DNA of 20,110 bases, taken from NCBI GenBank assembly GCA_028717605.1, contig JAQUNM010000003.1, positions 1 to 20,110 of the forward strand, in the 5' to 3' direction. Made by a program: the position numbers and the translations under genes. Positions 1 through 6,731 of this stretch are shown one piece after another. Numbering within the stretch: the first letter of the stretch is position 1; each line of letters opens with the position of its first letter. Origin of the DNA: Minisyncoccota bacterium (GTDB lineage Bacteria; Patescibacteriota; Minisyncoccia; Minisyncoccales; GWA2-38-27). The notes under the pieces were generated by a model that saw only the letters and a list, made by a program, of their open reading frames with translations, ran no database searches and was not told the origin of the DNA.

Positions 1-264
1 AATTTTAGAATCACCATATTCTACTTCATAAAGAGGTACTCGACACTCAGGACAAAGTTTAATTTCTCTAGTAATTTTAAATTTTTTTTCGTCTTGCCAT
101 AAATCAATATCAAACCATTTTAAATCTTTATCTTTTTCGTCTTTTAGCCAACGGAGTTCATCTTTTTGCAACCAAAAACCTAAACAGTTAAAGCAAAAAT
201 CTATTTCTGTGTTGTGTAAAATGGTTTTTTCTAGCTTTGAATTTTCGCAAACAGGACATTTCAT
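1..264 (-). CDS. TFIIB-type zinc-ribbon protein, partial (C-terminus beyond window)
   Basis: The minus-strand frame opens at the ATG on 264-262 and runs off the window after 88 codons without a stop. The start MKCPVCENSK, then IDFCFNCLGFWL at residues 21-32, gives paired CxxC knuckles (C3/C6 and C24/C27). The following FWLQKDEL is the layout of the zf-TFIIB zinc-ribbon family. A second knuckle, CPEC (71-74), begins near the edge, so the full protein probably holds two ribbons. Its ATG overlaps the htpX stop as ATGA, so it is translationally coupled as the third gene after lemA and htpX. Zinc binding is a safe inference. The cellular role is unknown for this family. Confidence 0.8.
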   Translation of the reverse strand, partial: MKCPVCENSKLEKTILHNTEIDFCFNCLGFWLQKDELRWLKDEKDKDLKWFDIDLWQDEKKFKITREIKLCPECRVPLYEVEYGDSKI

Positions 265-1148
265 ATATTTTTTGATCTTAAAATAGCTATTCTTTGCTGA
301 GTTGGCGGATGAGTTAAAAAAAGTTTTTTAAACCAAGATTGATTTTCTTGACCTCTAAAAGGATTAATAATATACAAATGAGCAGTGGCGTCATTTGCTT
401 TTTTTAATTGTCTGGGATCTTGTGATATTTTTTCTAAGGCCCTAGCTAATCCTTCTGGATAACGAGTTAAAAGAGCAGCTGAAGCATCAGCTAAAAATTC
501 TCTTTTTCTAGAAATAGCAAATTTTAGAATATAGGCAGCTAAAGGAGCCAAAATAGACAGAACAAGAGCAGCAATAAGAATTATTGGCCCTCCAGAATTT
601 TTAGATCTACTTCCTGAAAGAGTTATTCTTAAAAAAAGATCTGTTATTAAAACAATAACTCCAACCAAAACAACTATTATTGTTTGCATTAAAGCATCTC
701 TATTACCTATATGAGACAATTCATGAGCTATTACTCCTTCTAGTTCTGCTTTTTCTAACCTTTCTAATAAACCAGTAGTAACAGCCACTACTCCGTTTTG
801 AGGATTTCTTCCAGTAGCAAAAGCATTAGGTTGAGAATCTTGAATTATATATATTTTAGGCAAAGGCAAACCTCCAGCAATACAAAGATTTTCTACTAGT
901 CTATATAATTCAGGATTATCTTTTTTTTCAATGGCTTTAGCGCCTGACATTTTTAAAACAACTTTATCAGAATTCCAATAAGCTATAAAGCTTATTAAAA
1001 AACTATAAATTACAGCTATCCACAAAACAATGTAAGTATCAGTTAAAAAAGAAATAAACCAACCTATTAAAATGGTAAGAATTAAAAATGTGGTTAAATA
1101 AAACCAAGTTTTTTTAACATTAGAATCAGCTTGAGAGTAGATATCCAT
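261..1148 (-). CDS. htpX: HtpX-like membrane zinc metalloprotease (M48 family)
   Basis: The product is a 295-aa integral-membrane M48 peptidase, expected to cleave damaged membrane proteins on the cytoplasmic side. Two N-terminal membrane segments (about 17-35 and 38-57) precede the catalytic HELSH (142-146). Two more segments (about 155-175 and 187-210) follow, and then KREFLADA, whose E217 is the expected third zinc ligand. Length and segment order match HtpX. The ATG lies 5 bases after the lemA stop and the TGA overlaps the start of the zinc-ribbon gene. LemA-HtpX pairs are a recurrent arrangement in bacteria. No strong Shine-Dalgarno site is visible, so expression probably depends on coupling to lemA. 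Confidence 0.95.
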   Translation of the reverse strand: MDIYSQADSNVKKTWFYLTTFLILTILIGWFISFLTDTYIVLWIAVIYSFLISFIAYWNSDKVVLKMSGAKAIEKKDNPELYRLVENLCIAGGLPLPKIYIIQDSQPNAFATGRNPQNGVVAVTTGLLERLEKAELEGVIAHELSHIGNRDALMQTIIVVLVGVIVLITDLFLRITLSGSRSKNSGGPIILIAALVLSILAPLAAYILKFAISRKREFLADASAALLTRYPEGLARALEKISQDPRQLKKANDATAHLYIINPFRGQENQSWFKKLFLTHPPTQQRIAILRSKNI

Positions 1149-1153
1149 AAAGC

Positions 1154-1711
1154 TTAAAAACTAACTTTTACCGGTTCTTTTTCTGCTGGTTCTTGGATTT
1201 CAAAAAAGTCCATTTTCCCAAACTTAAACATGTTAGCAATTATATTAGCTGGAAAACTTTCTACTTTAATATTGATGTTTTTAACATTAGTGTTGTAAAA
1301 TCTTCTAGCTGCTTGAATTTTGTCTTCTGTGTCTGTTAATTCTCTTTGTAATTCTATAAAATTATCAGCTGCTTTTAATTGAGGATAATTTTCTGAAACA
1401 GCAAATAAGGTTTTTAAGGTTCCCGAAAGCATATTTTCTGCTTCTCCTATTTTTTTAGGGTCTCCTGTTTGTTCAGCCTGCATAGCCTGAGATCTAGCTT
1501 TAGTTACATTTTCAAAAACTGATTTTTCATGAGCAGCATATCCTTTGACTGTTTCAACTAAATTAGGAATTAAATCATACCTCCTTTTTAACTGAACATC
1601 AATATCAGCCCAAGCTTCTTTGGCTCTATTTTTTAACTTAATAAAACCATTATAAGTAGCGATAATCCATAAAACAATTATAACTATAATACCTATTAAA
1701 AAATATAACAT
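1154..1711 (-). CDS. lemA: LemA family membrane protein
   Basis: One N-terminal membrane segment (about residues 3-20) is followed by the LemA helical domain, with motifs WADIDVQLKRRYDLIPNLVE, GYAAHEKSVF and ENYPQLKA. The C-terminal IQAARRFYN and FPANIIANMF are also family hallmarks. I chose the ATG at 1711, which gives 185 aa, the usual LemA length. The frame stays open to a TTG at 1753, but that would add a charged extension before the membrane anchor, and neither start has a well-placed Shine-Dalgarno site. LemA proteins have no firmly known biochemical role. The position immediately before htpX suggests a shared function in membrane quality control. The gene has its own candidate promoter within the end of the minor-pilin operon. 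Confidence 0.9.
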   Translation of the reverse strand: MLYFLIGIIVIIVLWIIATYNGFIKLKNRAKEAWADIDVQLKRRYDLIPNLVETVKGYAAHEKSVFENVTKARSQAMQAEQTGDPKKIGEAENMLSGTLKTLFAVSENYPQLKAADNFIELQRELTDTEDKIQAARRFYNTNVKNINIKVESFPANIIANMFKFGKMDFFEIQEPAEKEPVKVSF

Positions 1712-1771
1712 ATGTTTTTTTATTACTATTCTCTCTTGTTTTAAAAAAAACAAGAAATTCTAGTCTTTAAT

Positions 1772-1800
1772 ATTTTAACATGAAAATAATAAAAAGTTAA
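1772..1800 (-). promoter_or_regulatory. Candidate sigma70 promoter for lemA-htpX-zinc-ribbon operon
   Basis: On the minus strand, TTAACT (1800-1795) and TAAAAT (1777-1772) are 17 bases apart, and the -10 box is preceded by TG plus one base (an extended -10). The -35 box overlaps the stop of the last minor-pilin gene. No terminator hairpin is seen between the two operons, so read-through from the pilus cluster is also possible. Confidence 0.45.
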
Positions 1801-2249
1801 GAGGGGTTTCTCAAAGAAATTGTCTGTTGAAGAATCAAACTATGACTATCTTTTGACATTTCTAACAAAATGGTTATTTTTTTATAAAGACTATCTAGTT
1901 CTGGTTCTTTTAGAACACTTAATTTCCCCACTATTATATCTTTAGGAGTTAAAAAAGAATCCCCAAAACTAATTCTTTGATCTTTAAGTTCAATAATAAC
2001 GTTAACACCATTTTTGTCTTTTATCTGAATATTGTCTTCTCCAACAATCAATTCTTGAGCGTCTCTTATTTGTCTATACAAATATTCTAAGGAATAACTA
2101 GCTTGGTCAGTTAAATAATTAACAGTAAAAGCTTGTCTTTGAGCCCTTAAAATGGAAATAAAAACACCGGTAACACTAATAAATAATATAGAAAAAACAG
2201 TCACAGCAACTATCATTTCAATTATAGTAAATCCTTTTTTATACTTCAT
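1797..2249 (-). CDS. Minor pseudopilin, PilW/GspJ-like
   Basis: The 150-aa protein starts MKYKKGFTIIEM. This is a class III prepilin signal: a short basic leader, predicted cleavage between G6 and F7, and glutamate at mature position 5. A hydrophobic helix runs to about residue 32, and the FTVNYLTDQASYSLEYLYRQIRDAQ stretch (from residue 41; FTVNYLTDQASY begins it) resembles the J-type (GspJ/PilW) helix-to-globular junction. It is last in the T4P cluster, and its ATG overlaps the upstream I/V-like pilin stop as ATGA. H-, I- and J-type pseudopilins assemble as a tip complex that primes fibre formation, so this is probably a tip subunit. Assignment to J rests on gene order and the N-terminus only. 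Confidence 0.8.
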   Translation of the reverse strand: MKYKKGFTIIEMIVAVTVFSILFISVTGVFISILRAQRQAFTVNYLTDQASYSLEYLYRQIRDAQELIVGEDNIQIKDKNGVNVIIELKDQRISFGDSFLTPKDIIVGKLSVLKEPELDSLYKKITILLEMSKDSHSLILQQTISLRNPS

Positions 2250-2740
2250 ATTTGTTTATCCATATAGTTATGGAAATCTTGATAAATAACTATTTTTTCG
2301 TTTTCTTTATCTCCCCAAGAAACAGTACTAGTAATACTAAAAATATCATCAGTGCTTTCTAAAATTTCTATTACTCTTTTGAATTTGGTTTCATCTCCTG
2401 TATCATTATGAGAGTATCCTGTACCTGAGTTAAAATATAAACTACCTTGATCGCAGTCAGCCTCACTGTTTCCAAGATAATCTATTATAAAACAATTACT
2501 TGTTGGTATATTATTTAACCAACCAACTCCTTCTGTATAAAAATTATTATCTCTTATGTTCCTAGTCAATTCTATCCCTTCATGAGCTAAATAAAAAGCA
2601 GTTATTTTATAACGAGCTTCTGAAGCATGACGCAAAGGAAGCCTAGTAGTAGAATAAATAACTAAAATCCCTGCTGTTAGAATAAAAAAAGCAACTAATA
2701 CTTCTATAATGCTGAATGCTTTTTTGTGTCTATTTTTCAT
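2246..2740 (-). CDS. Minor pseudopilin, PilV/GspI-like
   Basis: The ATG at 2740 gives 164 aa starting MKNRHKKAFSIIEVLVAFFI, a prepilin leader with alanine at -1 (A8|F9) and glutamate at mature position 5. The frame is open upstream to about 2926, but that stretch lies inside the previous gene and would put a hydrophobic tail before the leader, so the internal ATG is the real start. The motif EVLVAFFILTAGILVIYSTT is typical of the I/V class, and RNIRDNNFYTEGVGWLNNI follows. The gene begins 34 bases after the lectin-type pilin stop and overlaps the J-like gene by ATGA. It is a likely tip-complex partner of both neighbours. Confidence 0.82.
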   Translation of the reverse strand: MKNRHKKAFSIIEVLVAFFILTAGILVIYSTTRLPLRHASEARYKITAFYLAHEGIELTRNIRDNNFYTEGVGWLNNIPTSNCFIIDYLGNSEADCDQGSLYFNSGTGYSHNDTGDETKFKRVIEILESTDDIFSITSTVSWGDKENEKIVIYQDFHNYMDKQI

Positions 2741-2774
2741 TTGCTTATTTTTTAAAAACTTATTTAGAAAAAAA

Positions 2775-3770
2775 TTAGTCGCTTCTAACACAACGAGCCA
2801 TATAAACATTAGCATTTTTGCCAAGATTAAGCCGGGCACCACTGCCGTAAAGAAAAAGAATACCCCAAACAACACTTTCTGGACCGTCTGAACTTTCAGT
2901 AGAAGATAAATAAGCACTAAAAGCAAAATCGACCCATTCTGTTTCGTAGTTTCCCTTATTTATACTGTTATTGTTCCACTGGTCATAAATTTTATCTAAT
3001 TGATCTATGGCTGGTAAAAACCAATCAGAATAACCCTCATAAGTATCTACTAGATTAGAACATATATCTGGAACAGTACAGCCAGAGGCTTGATTTGTAT
3101 TATATAAACCATCTATATTAGAATCCGCATTCTTAACGATTCCAAAACACCCCCATTCTATTTCTGTTGAATTATCTTCAGGATGAATATATAATTTTTC
3201 TTCACCAAAAATGATAAAAGGGAAACCACTATCTGCTTGATCTTCAGATAAAAATTCTACTAAACCTATTTTATTAATTCTAATAGTTACAGAATTATTT
3301 CCGTTATTGGTCTGAAATGTTATATCCGCATAATCAGCTGATGGAGAGAAATATACAGTAGGATCTGGTAAAACAAAAACTATACTAAGTATGTTGGTTT
3401 CTTCTTCTCCGTATTTAATACTAGCAATCTCAATATCTTTTTCTAGCTCTATTATTTCAACAATTCCATCTTGCTCCTCGTTATATTCTTTATTCCCATC
3501 ACAATCAGCAAAAATAATATATTGTTCTTGCTCTACATCTAAAAATAACCCATAAGAATATTCATAATTTTCTTGTCCAGAACAAGCCTCCCAATTAGAA
3601 CCCAACATAGCTTGTACTTTCCTAACGTTTTGAGAAAGCTTTACTCCTTCTCTTTGTAAATTAATAGTTCTTTCTCCTGGTCTATAATTCACTATAATAA
3701 CAGCCGTCATTATAACTATAATACTTAAGACTACTAATAATTCTACTAAAGTAAATGCTTTTTGCTTCAT
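2775..3770 (-). CDS. Minor pseudopilin (GspH/FimU-like) fused to C-terminal DUF1566/C-type-lectin-like domain
   Basis: This is a 331-aa, two-part protein. Residues 1-30 form a prepilin N-terminus (MKQKAFTLVELLV, cleavage A5|F6, E at +5, hydrophobic helix), and residues up to about 180 form a beta-rich GspH-like head. Residues about 195-331 match the DUF1566/Lcl lectin-like pattern: EWGCFG (205-210), GYSDWFLPAIDQL (247-259), FSAYLSSTES (284-293), then W302-x3-F306-x2-G309 and a terminal ARCVRSD. Typical minor pilins are 150-200 aa, so the lectin domain is an addition. DUF1566 domains are known carriers of DGR variable regions at exactly this C-terminal position. Its ATG overlaps the pilD stop and two minor pilins follow, which implies display at the pilus tip. 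The ligand is unknown. Confidence 0.85.
   Translation of the reverse strand: MKQKAFTLVELLVVLSIIVIMTAVIIVNYRPGERTINLQREGVKLSQNVRKVQAMLGSNWEACSGQENYEYSYGLFLDVEQEQYIIFADCDGNKEYNEEQDGIVEIIELEKDIEIASIKYGEEETNILSIVFVLPDPTVYFSPSADYADITFQTNNGNNSVTIRINKIGLVEFLSEDQADSGFPFIIFGEEKLYIHPEDNSTEIEWGCFGIVKNADSNIDGLYNTNQASGCTVPDICSNLVDTYEGYSDWFLPAIDQLDKIYDQWNNNSINKGNYETEWVDFAFSAYLSSTESSDGPESVVWGILFLYGSGARLNLGKNANVYMARCVRSD
2778..2905 (-). other. Candidate DGR variable region at the 3' end of the lectin-type pilin gene
   Basis: It encodes residues ~289-331. Codons 303-323 are NNY in 19 of 21 cases (exceptions CGG and AAA), as expected if template AAY codons were randomised at adenines. The 45 coding bases of codons 303-317 hold only 5 adenines and about 49% G+C, in a genome that is near 30% G+C. 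All four leucines there use CTT, while L288 just upstream uses TTA. The invariant frame W-x3-F-x2-G ... RCVR matches known DUF1566 variable regions. No template repeat or reverse transcriptase was found in the window, so this is a candidate only. Confidence 0.5.
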
Positions 3771-4528
3771 AATAATCCTACATAAAGATTAAATAAATAA
3801 GTTCCCCAGAAATAAGCAATTAATGTACCTATAACCAGAAAAGGACCAAAAGGAACTTCGCTTTTCATTTGCTTTTTTTTATTCAATATTAGCCCTATTC
3901 CTATTATAGCACCGATTAAAAAAGATAAAAAGAGAGCTACAATAATATTAGGATAACCCAATAAAAACCCTAAGAAAAACACTAATTTAACATCTCCTAA
4001 TCCCATTCCCTTTCCTAAAGAGATTATAACAATCAGTAAAAAGAATAAAAGAGAAAATAAACCTGCTAAAAAATGATTTAAAAGATTGATATTTTTTCCT
4101 AAAAAATAAATAAAGGTTATTAGCAAGGGAATAATAATTAAAGTATCAGGAATTATCATGTGTTTTAAATCATAAATAAAAATTAGTATTAAAAAACTAA
4201 AAATAATTAAAAGAAAAATAAGATTAGATAAAAGTAATTCTTGATTCTGCCAAAAATAAAATATCCAAACAAACATACTAGCTGTACTTAGCTCTACTAA
4301 AGGATATTGCCAAGAAATTTCTTTTTGACAATATCTGCATTTTCTCTTTAAAAGAAAAAAGCTTAATAAAGGAATTAAGTCTTTCCAGCTCAACGAATGT
4401 AAGCAATGAGGACAAAAAGATTTTCCTTTTATAAACCCTTTTTTATTCTCTAAACGAAAAATAACACAGTTTAAAAAACTACCCATAATTAAACCAAAGA
4501 TAAAAATTAAAAAATATAAAATTAACAT
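3767..4528 (-). CDS. pilD: Prepilin peptidase / N-methyltransferase PilD (A24A family)
   Basis: The 253-aa polytopic membrane enzyme removes prepilin leaders and methylates the new N-terminus. The start ILYFLIFIFGLIMGSFLNC matches the family's GSFLN signature. A cytoplasmic zinc-type loop carries CPHC (39-42) and CRYC (64-67), the methylase region. The two catalytic aspartates are visible in YDLKHMIIPD (D120) and GMGLGDVKL (D179). About seven hydrophobic segments are present and the length is normal. It lies after the two main pilins, separated by a hairpin, and its TGA overlaps the lectin-type pilin ATG. It must serve all five prepilin-like proteins of the cluster, whose -1 residues include G, A and S. 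Confidence 0.97.
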   Translation of the reverse strand: MLILYFLIFIFGLIMGSFLNCVIFRLENKKGFIKGKSFCPHCLHSLSWKDLIPLLSFFLLKRKCRYCQKEISWQYPLVELSTASMFVWIFYFWQNQELLLSNLIFLLIIFSFLILIFIYDLKHMIIPDTLIIIPLLITFIYFLGKNINLLNHFLAGLFSLLFFLLIVIISLGKGMGLGDVKLVFFLGFLLGYPNIIVALFLSFLIGAIIGIGLILNKKKQMKSEVPFGPFLVIGTLIAYFWGTYLFNLYVGLL

Positions 4529-4537
4529 TTTAATAAT

Positions 4538-4563
4538 TAGGGGCTCTTTTTAAAGAGCCCCTA
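4538..4563 (-). terminator. Perfect 12-bp hairpin between the pilin genes and pilD (attenuator or mRNA stabiliser)
   Basis: The arms TAGGGGCTCTTT (4538-4549) and AAAGAGCCCCTA (4552-4563) are exact inverted repeats with a 2-base centre, so the outer 10 or so pairs would form. On the minus strand the bases after it are only AATTATTAAAATG, without a strong U-tract. It sits 22 bases beyond the second pilin stop and 9 bases before the pilD ATG. It is more likely a partial terminator, or an mRNA 3' stabiliser that keeps pilin transcripts more abundant than pilD and the minor pilins. Confidence 0.6.
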
Positions 4564-4584
4564 GGAAATTTCGTCTTTTTTTGT

Positions 4585-5013
4585 CTATGGACAAATAGTT
4601 CCTCCGTTACAACCCAAAGCAGAATCAATGAAACCAACAGACCCAGAAGAGTCTACACAAAAATGTTTACCATTTTGCACTTCAGTGCTTATACAATAAT
4701 CATCACCGTCTGTTACACACTCAATTAATCTATTATAATTTATTCTTTTGACAGCTTCTACTATCTCTTGAAAATCCTCATCAACAAAATCACCATTTTC
4801 CTTAGTGCAAAGATCTGTATAGCTGAATTTTATCCCAAATATTACGTCAGCGACTCTTCTTACTTGACTTAAATTAGCCCCAATAGTTTCTTGCCTTGCT
4901 TTTTCTTTATACTGCATATATGTTGTCGAACTAATAACAACTAATAAAGAAATAATAGCAATAACTACTAGTAATTCAAGCAAAGTAAAAGATTTGTTGG
5001 TCCTAGGAAACAT
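4585..5013 (-). CDS. Type IV pilin-like protein with six cysteines (PilA paralog 2)
   Basis: The 142-aa protein starts MFPRTNKSFTLLELLVVIAI, a prepilin leader with serine at -1 (S8|F9), E at +5 and the long hydrophobic N-terminal helix. The small head has cysteines at 69, 99, 107, 119, 135 and 141. It shares the local patterns LSQ(I/V)R, YxDLCT, YCxS and (F/Y)CxDSxG with the pilin immediately upstream, so the two are tandem paralogs. It starts 10 bases after that gene and would be co-transcribed from the pilin promoter. It could be a second major subunit or an abundant minor one. The charged loop VTDGDDYC differs from its partner. Confidence 0.88.
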   Translation of the reverse strand: MFPRTNKSFTLLELLVVIAIISLLVVISSTTYMQYKEKARQETIGANLSQVRRVADVIFGIKFSYTDLCTKENGDFVDEDFQEIVEAVKRINYNRLIECVTDGDDYCISTEVQNGKHFCVDSSGSVGFIDSALGCNGGTICP

Positions 5014-5023
5014 TTAATGTTTA

Positions 5024-5449
5024 TTATGGAGTAATTGCTGCACAAGCTGTTCCACTGCATTCTTGGTCTGAACTCATTGAACCCCCAGTAGAATCAAGAC
5101 AATAAATTTTATTATCTGGATCACTTACAGATGGGGCAGAAACACAATAAGCAGCAGCACCATCATTACAAGTTAAAGTAGTTGGTAATCCTTCTGCAAT
5201 TGCTTGTATTTCAGCTACATCATATGTTCCTGGAGTAGTTTGAGTACATAAATCATCGTAAGAATAATCATTATCCATAGCGTGAATTTCCGCGATAGAT
5301 CTTATTTGAGACAACTGAGCTTCAACAGTAGCATCCTGAGCTCTCTTTCTAGCTCCTTGTAAAGAAACCATTACAATAGTAGATAAAATACCAATAATGG
5401 CAATTACTACCAATAATTCTAATAAGGTAAAACCTTTATTTTTTTTCAT
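5024..5449 (-). CDS. pilA: Major type IV pilin-like protein with six cysteines
   Basis: The 141-aa protein starts MKKNKGFTLLELLVVIAIIG, a canonical leader cleaved at G6|F7 with E at +5. The helix runs to about residue 55 (ARKRAQDATVEAQLSQIRSI), followed by a compact, Ala/Gly/Ser-rich head. Cysteines at 68, 94, 102, 117, 131 and 136 align one-for-one with those of the downstream paralog, allowing up to three disulfides. It is first in its transcript, behind the best promoter of the cluster, which suits the major fibre subunit. The start is fixed by the leader. There is no clear Shine-Dalgarno site near the ATG; an AAAGG lies too far upstream, about 35 bases away. Confidence 0.9.
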   Translation of the reverse strand: MKKNKGFTLLELLVVIAIIGILSTIVMVSLQGARKRAQDATVEAQLSQIRSIAEIHAMDNDYSYDDLCTQTTPGTYDVAEIQAIAEGLPTTLTCNDGAAAYCVSAPSVSDPDNKIYCLDSTGGSMSSDQECSGTACAAITP

Positions 5450-5490
5450 ATTTTTATATATCTTTTTTTTATTTTCGTCGACCTTTATTT

Positions 5491-5518
5491 ATTATAATCA
5501 ATTGTTTTAAAAATACAA
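5491..5518 (-). promoter_or_regulatory. Internal promoter for the pilin genes
   Basis: On the minus strand, TTGTAT (5518-5513) and a consensus TATAAT (5496-5491) are 16 bases apart, between the pilC stop and the pilin ATG. It predicts a 5' leader of about 35 bases. It would let pilins be made in excess over the upstream assembly genes. Confidence 0.65.
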
Positions 5519-5519
5519 G

Positions 5520-6728
5520 TTACATTTGACCCATAGAAATGGTAAAGATTGGGATCATAACAGAAGCTACAATTCCTCCGACCACAACAGCTAATAATAT
5601 TATTAAAACAGGCTCTAAAAGCTTAATCGCTGCTTCTAGGGTGTTATCTACGTCTTCCTGGTAAAAGTTAACAATATTTTGCAAAGAAGTTCCTAAGGTA
5701 CCTGTTTTTTCTCCTACTACTATCATTTGGATAAAAAGGGGTGAAATATCTCTTGGGTATTTACTTAGAACAAAGCTCATATTTTCTCCTTTCTTAACTT
5801 CATTTTTAGTTCTAGTAATAATGTCTTTATAGACATAATTATTAACAATATCAGCGGTAATTTCTAAAGATTGATTTAATAAAAGACCACCCGAGATTAA
5901 AGTAGAAAGATTTAAAGCAAATTGAGTAAGATAAATTTTTCTTAACAAAGTATTTAAAAAAGGAATCTTTAAAACTTTCTCATCAAAAAATCTTTTTCCA
6001 CTCGGAGTTTTTATTATCCTTGAAATAGCAATAATCAAAACTATAATTCCTAAAATTAAGAATAAACCTTGGTGACGCATAAAATTAGAAAAAGACATTA
6101 CTAATTGAGTAATCCAAGGAAGCTCTTGTTCTGTTTCAGCTAGAATTTCAGAAAGCTGAGGAATAATATAAACAACTATCAAGCTTACCACGGCAGTAAA
6201 AACAACTATAACAAAAATAGGATAAGTTAAAGCAGCCTTTACTTTTCCTCTTAATCTTTCGTCTCTTTCTAAATAATCAGCTAAATAAGAAAATATTTCA
6301 TTAAGTTTACCAGATGCTTCTCCGGCTCTAATCATATTAATATAAAAAGCAGAAAAAAGCTTAGGATAGTTAGCAAAAGCCTTAGAAAGATTACTTCCTC
6401 CCTTGATGTCATCAGCTATTTTTAAAATTATAGTTTGAAAAGCCTCGTTTTTGGTTTGTTTGGCCAAGGTTTGCAATGTTTCGACTAAAGGAACCCTAGA
6501 CTTAAACATAATAGATAATTGTCTTGAAAAAAGAACAATTTCCTTTCTGGTTACTCTTTCTAAAAACTTTATTTTCCTCCCATAAATTGGCACTCTGTGT
6601 TGCTGTAAAAAGGTAACATAAAGCCCTTTTGTCTTTAACAACTTAAAAGCATTTTCCTTATCAGAAGACTCAATAAGTCCTGTTCTAATTTCACCTGCGT
6701 TGGTTCTGGCTTGATAGTCAAATTTCAT
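5520..6728 (-). CDS. pilC: Type IV pilus inner-membrane platform protein PilC
   Basis: The 402-aa protein has two T2SF (GspF) domains, about 66-189 and 270-392. Each carries the family marker, GEASG (136-140) and GEKTG (339-343). Membrane segments lie at about 168-190, 220-238 and 371-397. The N-terminal region (FDYQARTNAGEIRTGLIES) is the usual GspF/PilC cytoplasmic lead-in. Length is normal. PilC couples the PilB and PilT motors to pilin insertion and removal at the membrane. It starts 3 bases after the pilT stop, and its own stop is followed directly by the internal pilin promoter. Confidence 0.97.
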   Translation of the reverse strand: MKFDYQARTNAGEIRTGLIESSDKENAFKLLKTKGLYVTFLQQHRVPIYGRKIKFLERVTRKEIVLFSRQLSIMFKSRVPLVETLQTLAKQTKNEAFQTIILKIADDIKGGSNLSKAFANYPKLFSAFYINMIRAGEASGKLNEIFSYLADYLERDERLRGKVKAALTYPIFVIVVFTAVVSLIVVYIIPQLSEILAETEQELPWITQLVMSFSNFMRHQGLFLILGIIVLIIAISRIIKTPSGKRFFDEKVLKIPFLNTLLRKIYLTQFALNLSTLISGGLLLNQSLEITADIVNNYVYKDIITRTKNEVKKGENMSFVLSKYPRDISPLFIQMIVVGEKTGTLGTSLQNIVNFYQEDVDNTLEAAIKLLEPVLIILLAVVVGGIVASVMIPIFTISMGQM

Positions 6729-6731
6729 AAA

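Noticed and set aside
2709..2891. Plus-strand open frame opposite the variable region
   Set aside because: It is the complement of the adenine-poor lectin codons and runs across two real minus-strand genes; no start signals.
2741..2926. Upstream extension of the I/V-like minor pilin to a 226-aa protein
   Set aside because: The extra 62 residues lie antisense-free but inside the lectin-type pilin gene in another frame, and they would precede the prepilin leader. The leader must be N-terminal for PilD, so the ATG at 2740 is used.
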